A stretch of 64,000 nt of DNA, from assembly GCA_034437215.1 (NCBI GenBank), contig DAOTVC010000101.1, positions 16,265 through 80,264 of the forward strand. Reading direction: 5' to 3'. A model generated the notes under the pieces. The model did no database searches and was not told where the DNA came from. It saw only the letters and a program-made list of their open reading frames with translations. The translations under genes and the position numbers were made by a program. This DNA comes from DAOTVC01 sp034437215. Its GTDB lineage: Bacteria; Chloroflexota; Anaerolineae; B4-G1; SLSP01. This document shows positions 31,840-40,865 of this stretch, one piece after another (position 1 is the first letter of the stretch; each line of letters starts with the position of its first letter).

Positions 31840-33630
31840 ATGAACAACATCGGACCCGAAGTCCATAACGAAGAGGAGCTCCACCGCATCCGCCACTCGA
31901 CGGCGCACATGATGGCCCAAGCGGTGCTGGAGAAGTTCCCGGACGCCAAGGTCGCCATCGGCCCCCCCATCGAACACGGCTTCTACTACGATTTCGATCT
32001 GCCTCGCTCCCTCAACGAGGAGGATCTGGAGGAGATCGAGGAGCGCATGCAGGCGCTCATCCGCGAGAAGCACGACTTCCTCTACGAAGAGGTCTCACCG
32101 GAGAGGGCCAAAGAGATCTTCCAGGACCAGCCCTTCAAGCTGGAGCTCATCCGGGACATCCTCGAGCAGGGCACCGACGAGTACGGTGAGGAGACGGCGG
32201 AGCCCGTCCTCTCCATCTACAAGAGCGGGGAGTTCGTCGACCTCTGCCGCGGCCCCCACGTGGAGAACACGGGCCAGATCAATCCTCAGGCGGTAAAACT
32301 TCTGAGCGTCGCCGGGGCCTACTGGCGGGGGGACGAGCACCGTCCCATGCTTCAGCGCATCTACGGCACGGTCTGGGAGACCCCCAAGGACCTGCGCAAG
32401 TACCTGGCGTGGCGGGAGGAGGTGGAGAAGCGGGACCACCGGCGCCTCATCAAGGACCTGGATCTCGTCTCCTTCCACCAGGAGGCCGGACCGGGCCTCG
32501 CTTACTGGCATCCCAAGGGCGCCCTGATGCGCAAGGTCATCGAGGACTTCTGGCGCGATAAGCACCTCGAGGGCGGCTACGACTTCGTCTACAGCCCCCA
32601 CATCGGTAAGTCCTGGCTCTGGGAGACCTCGGGGCACCTCGACTTCTTCCGCGAGAACATGTACTCGCCCATGGACATCGAGGGGCAGGAGTACTTCCTG
32701 AAGCCGATGAACTGCCCCTTCCACATCCTGATCTACAAGACGCAGCTGCGCTCCTACCGGGAGCTGCCCCTGCGCTGGGCGGAGCTGGGCACCGTCTACC
32801 GCTACGAGCGGAGCGGGGTGCTGCACGGGCTCCTGCGGGTGCGGGGCTTCACCCAGGACGACGCCCACATCATCTGCACGCCCGAGCAGATTGAGGACGA
32901 GGTACTGCGGGTGCTGCGCTTCTCCCTGGACATGCTGCGCGCCTTCGGCTTCGAGGAGATCCACGCCTACCTCTCCACCCGCCCGGAGAAGGCAGCGGGT
33001 GAGCCCGAGCGCTGGGAGCAGGCGCAGGTCTCCCTCAAGCGGGCCATCGAGACGGAGGGGCTGGAGTACGAGGTGGACGAGGGCGGCGGCGCCTTCTACG
33101 GCCCCAAGATCGACCTGAAGATCAAGGACGCGCTGGGCCGGGAGTGGCAGCTGACCACCATCCAGTTCGACTTCAACCTGCCCGACCGCTTCGACATGAC
33201 CTACGTGGGCGAGGACGGCGGGGAACACCGCCCCTACATGATCCACCGGGCGCTGCTGGGCGCCATCGAGCGCTTCTACGGCATCCTCGTGGAGCACTAC
33301 GCCGGCGCCTTCCCCGTCTGGCTCTCACCCGAGCAGGCACGGGTCATCCCCATCGCCGACCGCCACATCGACTACGCCAAGGAGGTCGAGGAGCGGCTGC
33401 GCCAGGCGCACATCCGCGCCTTCACCGACGCCTCCGCCGACCGGATGAACGCCAAGATCCGGAACGCCCAGCTGGAGAAGGTGCCCTACATGCTCGTCGT
33501 GGGCGACCGCGAGGTGGACGAGGGCACCGTCGCCGTACGGCTGCGCAGCGGCAAGCGCCTCGGCGCCATGCCGGTGGGGGAGTTCGTCGATCACGCCAAA
33601 GAGGCCATCGAGGAGCGCGCCCTCGAGTAG
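31840..33630 (+). CDS. thrS: Threonyl-tRNA synthetase, short form without TGS domain
   Basis: This 596-residue class II synthetase charges tRNA-Thr. The N-terminal TGS domain of standard ThrRS (about 60 residues) is absent: the protein starts directly at the editing domain (RHSTAHMMAQAV with the HxxxH metal motif, and later LCRGPHV). The catalytic core has zinc ligands (PMNCPFH) and class II motif 2 (YRYERSGVLHGLLRVRGFTQDDAH), and an anticodon-binding domain ends the protein. GGAGG precedes the ATG. Expression is controlled by the T-box leader. Confidence 0.97.
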   Translation: MNNIGPEVHNEEELHRIRHSTAHMMAQAVLEKFPDAKVAIGPPIEHGFYYDFDLPRSLNEEDLEEIEERMQALIREKHDFLYEEVSPERAKEIFQDQPFKLELIRDILEQGTDEYGEETAEPVLSIYKSGEFVDLCRGPHVENTGQINPQAVKLLSVAGAYWRGDEHRPMLQRIYGTVWETPKDLRKYLAWREEVEKRDHRRLIKDLDLVSFHQEAGPGLAYWHPKGALMRKVIEDFWRDKHLEGGYDFVYSPHIGKSWLWETSGHLDFFRENMYSPMDIEGQEYFLKPMNCPFHILIYKTQLRSYRELPLRWAELGTVYRYERSGVLHGLLRVRGFTQDDAHIICTPEQIEDEVLRVLRFSLDMLRAFGFEEIHAYLSTRPEKAAGEPERWEQAQVSLKRAIETEGLEYEVDEGGGAFYGPKIDLKIKDALGREWQLTTIQFDFNLPDRFDMTYVGEDGGEHRPYMIHRALLGAIERFYGILVEHYAGAFPVWLSPEQARVIPIADRHIDYAKEVEERLRQAHIRAFTDASADRMNAKIRNAQLEKVPYMLVVGDREVDEGTVAVRLRSGKRLGAMPVGEFVDHAKEAIEERALE

Positions 33631-33661
33631 GACAGGCGGCGCAATAGGTTACAACAAGCGA

Positions 33662-33700
33662 AGAGCGCTTCCGGGTTCAGGCCCGGAGGCGCTCTCTTCT
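33662..33700. terminator. Bidirectional terminator between thrS and lipoprotein gene
   Basis: AGAGCGC-TTCCGGG pairs with CCCGGA-GGCGCTCT; TCTTCTTTCT follows on the plus strand and A-rich sequence precedes, so it can serve both convergent genes. Confidence 0.85.
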
Positions 33701-33702
33701 TT

Positions 33703-34560
33703 CTACTCCACGATCCACTCCCACCCGTCGGGGTAGAGGTAGGCGACCTGCCCTCGCAGGTTGCTCAGGTACCACATCCCCTCCTGGTGGTAGTGGGGAC
33801 GCCAGCCGCGCTGGTAGACGGTATCGAAGCCCACCTCCCGTGACCAGGCCCAGCCCAGCTGCTCCCGCACCTGCGGGTTCTCCCGCCAGACCTTCCCGAA
33901 TCCCCGGACGGGCTGCAGCATGCTCGGCGGCGGCTCGAGGGCGGGATCGAATTCCGGCTCACCCTCGACGAAGGTATCCTCGTAGATCTCGTAGGCCCCG
34001 CCGTCGTAGAGGACGAAGAGGAGGCGCTCCTCCTCCAGCCAGAGCATGTCCCCGCCCTCGAAGGCCTGCTCGGCGGCGAAGGTCCCCACGGGCGGACCCC
34101 CGGGGCAGGCGCCGCCGAGGTCCAGATGTTCCGCGAAGAAGTAGTCGTAGGGGCAGGTGAGGGTGACGGTCAGGGTCTCCCGGGCGGTGATCCCCTCGCC
34201 CGCTTCGAGGGCGAGGGAGAAGGCGCGCCAGTAGCGCTCGTCCTCGTCGATGAGAACCGCCACCGAACCGGAAGGGCCGGCAATCTCGGGAACCTCCCCC
34301 GGCAGCCCACCCGGCATCCGGCTCGTCAGCTCGCGCCCGCTGCCCCCCTCCGTCCTCCAGGTGAGGGTGATCGACTCGCCGGGCGCGACCTCACGGGGCT
34401 GCGCTTCGAAGGCGCGAATCGCCGCCTCCTCAGGCTCCCCGACGGGTGAGAGGGGAGCAGTGGGCGCATCAACGGGTGTCACCGTTCTCCCACAGCCGGC
34501 AAGAAGTAGCAGAGAGAGGGCCAGTACAACCAACAGTATCACGTTTCTAGGTTCTGCCAT
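33703..34560 (-). CDS. Lipoprotein of unknown function
   Basis: This 285-residue protein is exported and lipidated: a hydrophobic signal (VILLVVLALSLLLLAGC) ends in the lipobox LLAGC with Cys23. A short linker is followed by an Ig-like segment (AQPREVAPGESITLTWRTEG) resembling domains in Chloroflexota surface proteins. The C-terminal half is rich in aromatic and acidic residues (WLEEERLLFVLYDGG, GWAWSREVGFDTVYQRGW) and may form a beta domain. ATG at 34560 has GAGGAG upstream; nine codons upstream are not needed. No enzyme family is recognised. Confidence 0.83.
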   Translation of the reverse strand: MAEPRNVILLVVLALSLLLLAGCGRTVTPVDAPTAPLSPVGEPEEAAIRAFEAQPREVAPGESITLTWRTEGGSGRELTSRMPGGLPGEVPEIAGPSGSVAVLIDEDERYWRAFSLALEAGEGITARETLTVTLTCPYDYFFAEHLDLGGACPGGPPVGTFAAEQAFEGGDMLWLEEERLLFVLYDGGAYEIYEDTFVEGEPEFDPALEPPPSMLQPVRGFGKVWRENPQVREQLGWAWSREVGFDTVYQRGWRPHYHQEGMWYLSNLRGQVAYLYPDGWEWIVE

Positions 34561-34585
34561 TCCAAACTCCTCGGTCAGTATTAGC

Positions 34586-34681
<96 letters not shown>

Positions 34682-34698
34682 TTCTTCAAGTTTACACC

Positions 34699-37110
34699 TC
34701 AGGGGACGAAAGCAGAAACAGGCTTCATCTGGAGGCGATGCTCCGCCGCTCCCTCCACGTCCTCGCGTACGAAGAGCAGGGGATGGTAGTCGCCCGTGAA
34801 CCAGGCCTCGATCTGGTCATCGTAGTGAGGGCTCGCTAACCGGCCCGATTGACCGGGTGCCAGGAGGCCCAGGGAGTTGCGCAGATCGCCCAGGTCAACA
34901 ATCATGCGATAAGGGGGGCCGACGACGGCCGGAGAGGAGAGCTCCCGGAGGGAGGACCAGATCGCCCAGACGGTGGTCGCGTCACCCCCCACGGGGTAGG
35001 GCCCGCGGTTGAAGATTTTGCCTAGCCAAGGGACCGCGCCCAGGGAGTGACGGTAGGTCAGAGCGTGGAGGTCGCCCCAGCGCCAGTGGCTCACCTCCGG
35101 TCCCAGCCTCCGCTTTAGATAGGCCACCGTCTCCTCCAACGCTCGGCGACAGACCTCCTCGCGCCCCTCCCCCTGACCCAGGTCGTACCAGTGGGAGTGA
35201 GGCTGCTCCAGGAGTTTCAGGAGCCACTTGAAGGCATCTCCACGGTGCAGGTAGTGCACAAAGAGATCGACGGGAGGCAGGCCAAAGACGGCTCGCTCCA
35301 ACTGCTTGGGTTCGTCGTCCGACTCGGATTTCAGGCGCGGCTCGAGCAGCAGAGCCAGAAGAGTGCGCACAAAGACCTGCTCCACCGCAGCCGCCCCACT
35401 GTCGGGGTCGAGTGTGCCGTCCCACGCCTCCAGGAGCGCCATCACGGAGGAGAGTTCGGGATCGTCGACGGTGAGACCACACAGCTGTTGGGCGACGATG
35501 CGCGCGGAGTGGGAGACGCGGTCGAAGTGCATGCGTCGAAAGAAGGGGACGTCGGCCCTCTCCCGTGACTCCAACAGCTCAACGATGCGCTCGGCACGCT
35601 CTGCCACCGCCGTCTCCTGGTAGATGGGGTAGGAATAGTCGCCTTCGACCACGGCGTTGTTGGCGGTGGCGAGGTAGCCCTCCGGTGGGTTGAGGCGATG
35701 GGGCAGGGCCTCGAAGGGGATGTAGCCCTCCCAGTCGTAGTCGGCGGTCCAGCCGGGGACGGGAAGGCGACCATCCCCCCGGTGCCGCACGGGAACCCGA
35801 CCGGCGAGGGTGTAACCGATGTCACCCGCGGTGTCGGCGTAGACGACGTGCTGCGCCGGCGCCGTCCAGTGTCGCAGGGCCTGATGGAAGTCGGAGCAGG
35901 TGCGGGCGCGGTTCATCTCGAAGAGGGCCTCAATCATGTTGTCAGGCTCAAGGGCGGTCCAGCGCAAGGCCAAGGGCGCCTCCCCCTCGGGCGTGAGGCA
36001 GTTGATGATGGGTCCGTGACGGGTTACGAGCAGCTCCTCGACGACCGTCTCGCCGCCCCGCACCTCGATGCTCTCGTGCAACACTGTCACGTCGTACCAC
36101 CCGTCCCCGTACCGGGCCTGGATGCGACCGTCCTCCGTGTGATGCAGTCGCTCCACGTAGAGATCCTGCACATCGACGTAGCTGTTGGTGAAGCCCCAGG
36201 CCACGTGCCCGTTGTGCCCGGCGACGACGCCGGGAATGCCGGGGAAGGTGATGCCCGTGACCTCGAAGTCGCCGGCGGCGAGGTGATTTTCGAACCAGAT
36301 GGCGGGCACGTTCATCAGCAGGTGCATGTCGTTGGCGAGGAGAGGCTTACCCGTCGTGGTGCGCGCGCCGGCGACCGCCCAGTTGTTGCTCCCGCTCGGG
36401 GGCGCCGGACCGATGAAGGGATGGGCCGCACCGGCACGGCGAAGGGCCAGGTCGCCGAGGGCCCCGTAGTCCACGCCCTCCGGCAGGACCGCGGGCCAGC
36501 GCTCGGGGTCCTGTGCGTCGAGGGCGGCGGCGTCTGCGGGGCCCAGCCTCTGGAGGAGGCGCGCGCGCAGCAGCTCGCTCTCCCAGTTCACCCCCAGCTC
36601 CCAGGCCATCATCTTGATCCAGCAGAGGGTATCGGTAGCGGACCAGGGCTCGGGGCGGTAGCGCAGGAGGGTGAACTCGACGGGCAAGGGGCCGCGGGCG
36701 ATGAAGGCGTTGACGCCCGCTGCGTAGGCCTCGAGCGCCTTGCGCGTCGCCGGGCTCAACCGCCCCACCTCCGTCTCGGCGACCCGGCGCAGGATGAGCG
36801 TCCGCATCCAGCGGTCCATGGGCAAAGCGCGCTCCCCCACGACCTCCGCGAGCCGCCCGGAAGCCGCCCGCCGGTTGAAATCCATCTGGAAGAGGCGCTC
36901 CTGGGCGTGCACATAGCCCTGGCCCAGAAGGAGGTCGTGGAAGTTCTCTGCGTAGATGTGGGGGACGCCCCAGCGGTCCCAGAGGATCTCGACGGGGGCC
37001 AGCAGCCCGGAGAGGGGCAGGGTGCCGTCGAGCCGGGGAAGCCGGCGGCGGCTGAGCCAGCGCAGCCCCGTCTCTGCCAGGGGCGCCAAGAGATCGGCGA
37101 AGTTCGGCAT
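34699..37110 (-). CDS. Penicillin acylase family protein (Ntn hydrolase)
   Basis: This 803-residue precursor belongs to the N-terminal-nucleophile amidases (penicillin G acylase, AHL acylase). The expected self-cleavage site is before Ser241 in PPSGSNNWAVAG, giving alpha and beta chains. Other family marks are VEILWDRWGVPHIYAEN, FQMDFNRRAASGRLAEVVG and VAWGFTNSYVDVQDLY. No cleavable signal peptide is visible, so the enzyme may be cytoplasmic or exported unconventionally. Substrate is unknown; amides of fatty acids or signalling lactones are typical. ATG at 37110 is chosen because the upstream frame is not family-like. It follows the endonuclease III gene by 11 bp. Confidence 0.92.
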   Translation of the reverse strand: MPNFADLLAPLAETGLRWLSRRRLPRLDGTLPLSGLLAPVEILWDRWGVPHIYAENFHDLLLGQGYVHAQERLFQMDFNRRAASGRLAEVVGERALPMDRWMRTLILRRVAETEVGRLSPATRKALEAYAAGVNAFIARGPLPVEFTLLRYRPEPWSATDTLCWIKMMAWELGVNWESELLRARLLQRLGPADAAALDAQDPERWPAVLPEGVDYGALGDLALRRAGAAHPFIGPAPPSGSNNWAVAGARTTTGKPLLANDMHLLMNVPAIWFENHLAAGDFEVTGITFPGIPGVVAGHNGHVAWGFTNSYVDVQDLYVERLHHTEDGRIQARYGDGWYDVTVLHESIEVRGGETVVEELLVTRHGPIINCLTPEGEAPLALRWTALEPDNMIEALFEMNRARTCSDFHQALRHWTAPAQHVVYADTAGDIGYTLAGRVPVRHRGDGRLPVPGWTADYDWEGYIPFEALPHRLNPPEGYLATANNAVVEGDYSYPIYQETAVAERAERIVELLESRERADVPFFRRMHFDRVSHSARIVAQQLCGLTVDDPELSSVMALLEAWDGTLDPDSGAAAVEQVFVRTLLALLLEPRLKSESDDEPKQLERAVFGLPPVDLFVHYLHRGDAFKWLLKLLEQPHSHWYDLGQGEGREEVCRRALEETVAYLKRRLGPEVSHWRWGDLHALTYRHSLGAVPWLGKIFNRGPYPVGGDATTVWAIWSSLRELSSPAVVGPPYRMIVDLGDLRNSLGLLAPGQSGRLASPHYDDQIEAWFTGDYHPLLFVREDVEGAAEHRLQMKPVSAFVP

Positions 37111-37121
37111 GCCGGCGCCCC

Positions 37122-37784
37122 CTACCGGTGCTCCTCCACGCCCACCTGCTCGCACCTGGGGAGCACGGGGCAGTCGGAGCAGCAGGGCTTGCGGCGGGTG
37201 CAGACGTGTTTGCCGAAGGGGACGAGGAGGCGGTTGATCGCCACCCGGTACCGCTCGGGCAGCACCTCGCGCAGGGCGCGCATCGTCTGCTCCGGCGAGG
37301 AGGTGCTGACGTAGCCCCAGCGGTTGGTGACGCGGTGGACGTGCACGTCGACGCTGATGACGGGCTCTCCGCAGGCGATGCCCAGAACGAGGTGGGCGCA
37401 CTTCGGCCCCACGCCGTGGAATCCCTGCAAAATCTCGTCGTCGCAGGGCACCTTACCGCCGTGCTTCTCCACGACGCGGCGCGCGATCTCGCGGATGTTC
37501 TCCGCCTTGTTCTCGTGGAAGCTGCCGGCGTGGATGGCCTCGTCGATCTCGGCGACGGAGTGCCGGAGCAGCGCCTGGGGCGTGGTCGCCAGCTCGAAGA
37601 GGCTGCGAGCCGTGGGCACCGTCACCTCGTCGCGGGTACGGATGGAGATGATGCAGGCCGCCAGCTGCTCGAAGGGCGAGTCGTGGCCCTCGTCGGCCAG
37701 CTGGAAGAGCGCCGCCGGTGGGTAGGGCTCGACGGCCTCGCGCACCCCCTCGATGACGGCATCGATGTCGAAGTTCTCTTTCAC
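37122..37784 (-). CDS. nth: Endonuclease III (DNA glycosylase/AP lyase)
   Basis: This 220-residue base-excision-repair enzyme removes oxidised pyrimidines. It has the helix-hairpin-helix LQGFHGVGPKCAHLVLG with the catalytic Lys, the catalytic Asp in SVDVHVHRVTNR, and a C-terminal [4Fe-4S] loop with C-x6-C-x2-C-x5-C spacing. The Lys environment (GVGPKCA rather than GVGRKTA) is a slight variation. It heads a two-gene unit with penicillin acylase, an odd pairing likely without functional link. Confidence 0.95.
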   Translation of the reverse strand: MKENFDIDAVIEGVREAVEPYPPAALFQLADEGHDSPFEQLAACIISIRTRDEVTVPTARSLFELATTPQALLRHSVAEIDEAIHAGSFHENKAENIREIARRVVEKHGGKVPCDDEILQGFHGVGPKCAHLVLGIACGEPVISVDVHVHRVTNRWGYVSTSSPEQTMRALREVLPERYRVAINRLLVPFGKHVCTRRKPCCSDCPVLPRCEQVGVEEHR

Positions 37785-37803
37785 GGTTACCCCCTAAAAG
37801 CAA

Positions 37804-37889
37804 GGGATTAGGAATAGAAGATTGGGGATCAGGGAGCTCTCAACTCTCCTGTTACCCCCTGTACCCTGGTTTCTAATCCCTGATTACTC
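37804..37889. repeat. Heptameric GGGATTA/GGGATCA repeats, inverted pair
   Basis: The left half tiles in sevens (GGGATTA, GGAATAG, AAGATTG, GGGATCA, GGGAGCT). The right half is the same kind of array in opposite orientation (complement of TAATCAGGGATTA and related units). It lies between uvrC and nth. Confidence 0.7.
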
Positions 37890-37893
37890 TCTT

Positions 37894-39786
37894 CTACTCA
37901 CTAGACTCGGCCTCCCGCTCCTGCGCCAGCATCTCGAAGTAGGATTTGATGCCCGCAGCGAGGGCCGAGGAGATGCCCGGCACCTCCAGCAGCTGCTCGA
38001 CGGTAGCCGTCCGAATGGCGTGGAGATTGCCGAAGTGCTTGAGCAGCGCCTTCCGCTTCACGGGGCCGATGCCGGGGATGGCGTCGAGCTGGGAGGCCAG
38101 CCCCCGCTTGCGCCGCCGCTGCCGGTGGTAGGTGATGGCGAAGCGGTGCGCCTCGTCCCGGATGCGGCGCAGCAGCAGGATGGCGGGATCGGCGGGATCC
38201 AGGCGGATGGGCGTCGAGCGGCCCGGCACGAAGATCTCCTCGTGCCGCTTCGCCAGCCCGATGGCGGGCACCTTCTCCTGCAGATCGAAGGCTTCCAGCA
38301 CCTCCACCGCCATGCCCAGCTGCCCCTTGCCCCCGTCCACGACGAGGAGGTCGGGCAGCTTCACCCAGGCCTGGCTCCCCCGGGTGCCCCGCAGCTCCCC
38401 CTCGGTGATGCGGCGCCAGCGGTCGAAGCGGCGGCTCAGGACCTCACGCATGCTCGCGAAGTCGTCCTGCCCCTGCACCGTGCGGATCTTGAAGCGGCGG
38501 TAGTGGCTCTTCTTCGGCACCCCGTGCTCGAAGACGACCATACTCGCCACCACCTCCACCCCCTGGGTGGTGGAGACGTCGTAGCACTCCAGGCGCACGG
38601 GAGGCTGCGCCAGATCCAGCGCCTGCTGCAGCTGCGTCAGGGCGCTCTCGCTGCGGTGTTTGTCCATCTCCCACTCCGCCTTGAGGAGGCGCAGGCACTC
38701 CACGGCGTTGGTCTTCGCCAGATCGAGGAGCTCCTTGTTGGGTCCCTCGCGGGGCACCCTGAGGTAGACGACGTCGCCCCGTTTCTGCCGGAGCCACGCC
38801 TGCAGCACCGCCGCCTCGGCAATCTGCTCGGGCAGGAGGATCTCCGGGGGGACGTGGGGCGCGCGCTCGTAGAACTGCTGGAGGAAGGCGGTCATCATCT
38901 CCTCGTCGTCGGCGTAGTCGGCCCCCTCGAGGACGAAGTACTCCCGTCCCAGGAGCTTGCCGTTGCGCACGAAGAAGACTTCGACGCAGGCGTTGCCGTT
39001 GTCCCGCGCCACGGCGATGACGTCCTGGTTGAGCGCCGCCGTCGTCACGATCTTCTGCCGCTCCATCACGTGCTGGAGGGCCTGATAGCGGTCGCGCAGC
39101 TGAGCCGCCCGCTCGAACTTGAGATTCGCCGCCGCCTGCTCGATCTCGGACTTGAGATCCTCGATCACCGCCTCGGTCTCCCCCTCCATGAAGCGGGCCA
39201 GGTGAGCGATCATGGCGTCGTACTCCTCTGCGTCGGCGGCCCCGATGCAGGGGGCGAGGCAGAGTTTGAGGTCGTAGTAGAGACAGGCGCGCGGGTCCTC
39301 CCCGGTGATGATGCGGTTGCAGGTGCGGTAGGGAAAGAGCCGGCGCAGAAGATCCATCGTCTCCCGCAGGGCGCTGGTCGAGGTGTAGGGTCCGAAGTAG
39401 CGGCTTCCGTCCCGCTCCATCCGCCGGGTCAGGCGCACCTTGGGAAAGGGCTCGGCGGTGATCTGCAGGTAGGGGTAGCGCTTGTCGTCCTTGAGACGCA
39501 CGTTGAAGCGGGGGCGGTGCTGCTTGATGAGGTTCGCCTCGAGGATGAGCGCCTCGATCTCGGAGTCGGTGATGATCCACTCCAGGTCGGCGATCTCCCC
39601 GACCAGCCGCCGGGTCTTGGGGTTCTCCTGCGCCGAGGCGTGGAAGTAGGAGCGCACCCGGCTGGCGAGATCCACCCCCTTCCCGACGTAGATGATCTGC
39701 CCCCGCAGGTTGGACATCAGATAGACGCCCGGCTTGTGGGGGAGGGCCTCGAGCTTCTGCTGGACCTTCTCCGGTATGCTCTTCAC
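37894..39786 (-). CDS. uvrC: Excinuclease ABC subunit C
   Basis: This 630-residue nuclease makes both incisions in nucleotide excision repair. It has the GIY-YIG domain (GVYLMSNLRGQIIYVGKG), the Cys-rich region (CLYYDLKLCLAPC), a UVR motif (EIEQAAANLKFERAAQLRDR), the RNase H-like C-terminal nuclease (DLLVVDGGKGQLGMA) and tandem HhH (IPGIGPVKRKALLKHFG). GTG at 39786 is taken as start because the family begins about 20 residues before PGVYLM; TTG at 39801 is the only alternative. A TATAAT ends six bases before the GTG, so the mRNA may be leaderless. Confidence 0.96.
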   Translation of the reverse strand: MKSIPEKVQQKLEALPHKPGVYLMSNLRGQIIYVGKGVDLASRVRSYFHASAQENPKTRRLVGEIADLEWIITDSEIEALILEANLIKQHRPRFNVRLKDDKRYPYLQITAEPFPKVRLTRRMERDGSRYFGPYTSTSALRETMDLLRRLFPYRTCNRIITGEDPRACLYYDLKLCLAPCIGAADAEEYDAMIAHLARFMEGETEAVIEDLKSEIEQAAANLKFERAAQLRDRYQALQHVMERQKIVTTAALNQDVIAVARDNGNACVEVFFVRNGKLLGREYFVLEGADYADDEEMMTAFLQQFYERAPHVPPEILLPEQIAEAAVLQAWLRQKRGDVVYLRVPREGPNKELLDLAKTNAVECLRLLKAEWEMDKHRSESALTQLQQALDLAQPPVRLECYDVSTTQGVEVVASMVVFEHGVPKKSHYRRFKIRTVQGQDDFASMREVLSRRFDRWRRITEGELRGTRGSQAWVKLPDLLVVDGGKGQLGMAVEVLEAFDLQEKVPAIGLAKRHEEIFVPGRSTPIRLDPADPAILLLRRIRDEAHRFAITYHRQRRRKRGLASQLDAIPGIGPVKRKALLKHFGNLHAIRTATVEQLLEVPGISSALAAGIKSYFEMLAQEREAESSE

Positions 39787-39792
39787 ACCCCG

Positions 39793-39798
39793 ATTATA
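39793..39798 (-). promoter_or_regulatory. -10 element directly before uvrC
   Basis: TATAAT on the minus strand is separated from GTG (39786) by CGGGGT only, placing the transcription start at or next to the start codon. The -35 region is weak. Confidence 0.45.
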
Positions 39799-39805
39799 CA
39801 ACGAA

Positions 39806-39831
39806 CACCCCGGCGTTACATAACCGGGGTG
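39806..39831 (-). terminator. Terminator of the CCC membrane protein gene
   Basis: CACCCCGG with CCGGGGTG, ten-base loop, followed on the minus strand by TTCGTTG. Confidence 0.65.
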
Positions 39832-39852
39832 CTCGCAAGGAAAGGAGAGAGC

Positions 39853-40155
39853 TCAGATGGTAAAGGCTCTCAGGAGATTCAAGGGGCTCATCCCGTACTC
39901 GTTCAGCGCACCGCTGTCTAAGGCAAACCCGCCGATCGCAATGCAGCAGCAACAGAGGATCAGAAGCGCCGCTACGACGAGAATCACGATCAGCACAGTG
40001 TTGTCCTTCTTCTGTGCGGGAGGCGGTGGGGTGTAGGCGGGCGGATTCTCGTAGGGTGCCGGCTGAGGCGGAACAGCCACGGGCTCCGGTTCGTAGGCCC
40101 CGTAGGGGTCGGGGATAGGCTCCTCTTCAGGATAGTCGTAATCATCGTAGGACAT
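39853..40155 (-). CDS. Small proline-rich single-pass membrane protein with CCCC motif
   Basis: This 100-residue protein has an acidic, Tyr/Pro-rich N-terminal half (DDYDYPEEEPIPDPYGAYEP, then PPQPAPYENPPAYTPPPPAQ), the basic stop KKDNT, one transmembrane helix (VLIVILVVAALLILCCCCIAIGG) with four adjacent cysteines at its outer end, and a short tail. Tail cysteines at the membrane boundary suggest lipidation or metal binding, but this is inference. It is a paralog of the protein at 40377-40811, which shares KKDN, the helix and the CCC motif. Confidence 0.82.
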   Translation of the reverse strand: MSYDDYDYPEEEPIPDPYGAYEPEPVAVPPQPAPYENPPAYTPPPPAQKKDNTVLIVILVVAALLILCCCCIAIGGFALDSGALNEYGMSPLNLLRAFTI

Positions 40156-40201
40156 GATAAAGCCTCCAAATAAGTTGAGTGGAGCGTAGAGAGTGGTGAG
40201 A

Positions 40202-40240
40202 GGGAAAGAGGGATTAGGGATCAGAAATCAGGGATTTAGG
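40202..40240. repeat. Heptameric GGGATTA/GGGATCA repeats
   Basis: Units in register of seven: GGGATTA, GGGATCA, GAAATCA, GGGATTT. Similar arrays occur at 37804, 45555 and 53051. Confidence 0.7.
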
Positions 40241-40328
40241 CGCATACTAGCGCAGAAATTCCCCGGCTTCCGCATCTCGATCGCACCTCTCGCCCTCCGC
40301 AGCCCTGCAGGAACGACCTAACGTAGGA

Positions 40329-40365
40329 GGGGCGGTACGGGCTTGGTGCAGACACGTACCGCCCC
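40329..40365 (-). terminator. Terminator of the second CCC membrane protein gene
   Basis: GGGGCGGTACG pairs with CGTACCGCCCC (11 bp) around a 15-base loop, just after the stop at 40377. Confidence 0.7.
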
Positions 40366-40376
40366 AGGTTCCAGAC

Positions 40377-40811
40377 TTACATGAAGAAGGGCAGAACGAT
40401 GTACATGTCCTGCTGCATGTCGTTAAGGATCTCCTGAATGGACTCGCCGAAGATCACGGGGAAGAGGAAGAAGATGCAGCAGCAGAGCAGAAGGAGCACG
40501 CCGACTACGGCGAGGATGATGATCAGGGTCTTGTTGTCCTTCTTGCCCTCGACGGGCGCGGCGGGCGGCGGGTAGCTGCCCGGCGGCTGATCCACGGGCG
40601 GGACGTCGGTCACCTCGTACTCGGGATAGGGTCCGGGCTGCGGCTCCGGGGTGACCTGGGGGTCGAGCTCGGGCGCATCGGGAATGGACTCCGGCTTGCT
40701 CATGCCCTCGGGTTGAAACTCCGCCGGTTCGGCCTCGGGGACGGGTTTGGCCTCCGTGGGCTCCTCGTCAGGATCGGGCGCCGTCTGCAGATAGTTCGGA
40801 TGCTGGGTCAT
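40377..40811 (-). CDS. Small acidic proline-rich single-pass membrane protein with CCC motif
   Basis: This 144-residue protein has a long acidic, Pro/Glu-rich N-terminal region (about 1-88, for example DPDEEPTEAKPVPEAEP), KKDNKT as cytoplasmic boundary, one transmembrane helix (LIIILAVVGVLLLLCCCIFFLF) and a short amphipathic tail. The layout matches the neighbour at 39853-40155, so the two are tandem paralogs, each with its own terminator. GGAGGAG precedes the ATG. Function unknown. Confidence 0.83.
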   Translation of the reverse strand: MTQHPNYLQTAPDPDEEPTEAKPVPEAEPAEFQPEGMSKPESIPDAPELDPQVTPEPQPGPYPEYEVTDVPPVDQPPGSYPPPAAPVEGKKDNKTLIIILAVVGVLLLLCCCIFFLFPVIFGESIQEILNDMQQDMYIVLPFFM

Positions 40812-40865
40812 AGATCTCCTCCTTGAGATGATTAGTACCTTGCTTACAGATAGGTCAATCTAACA

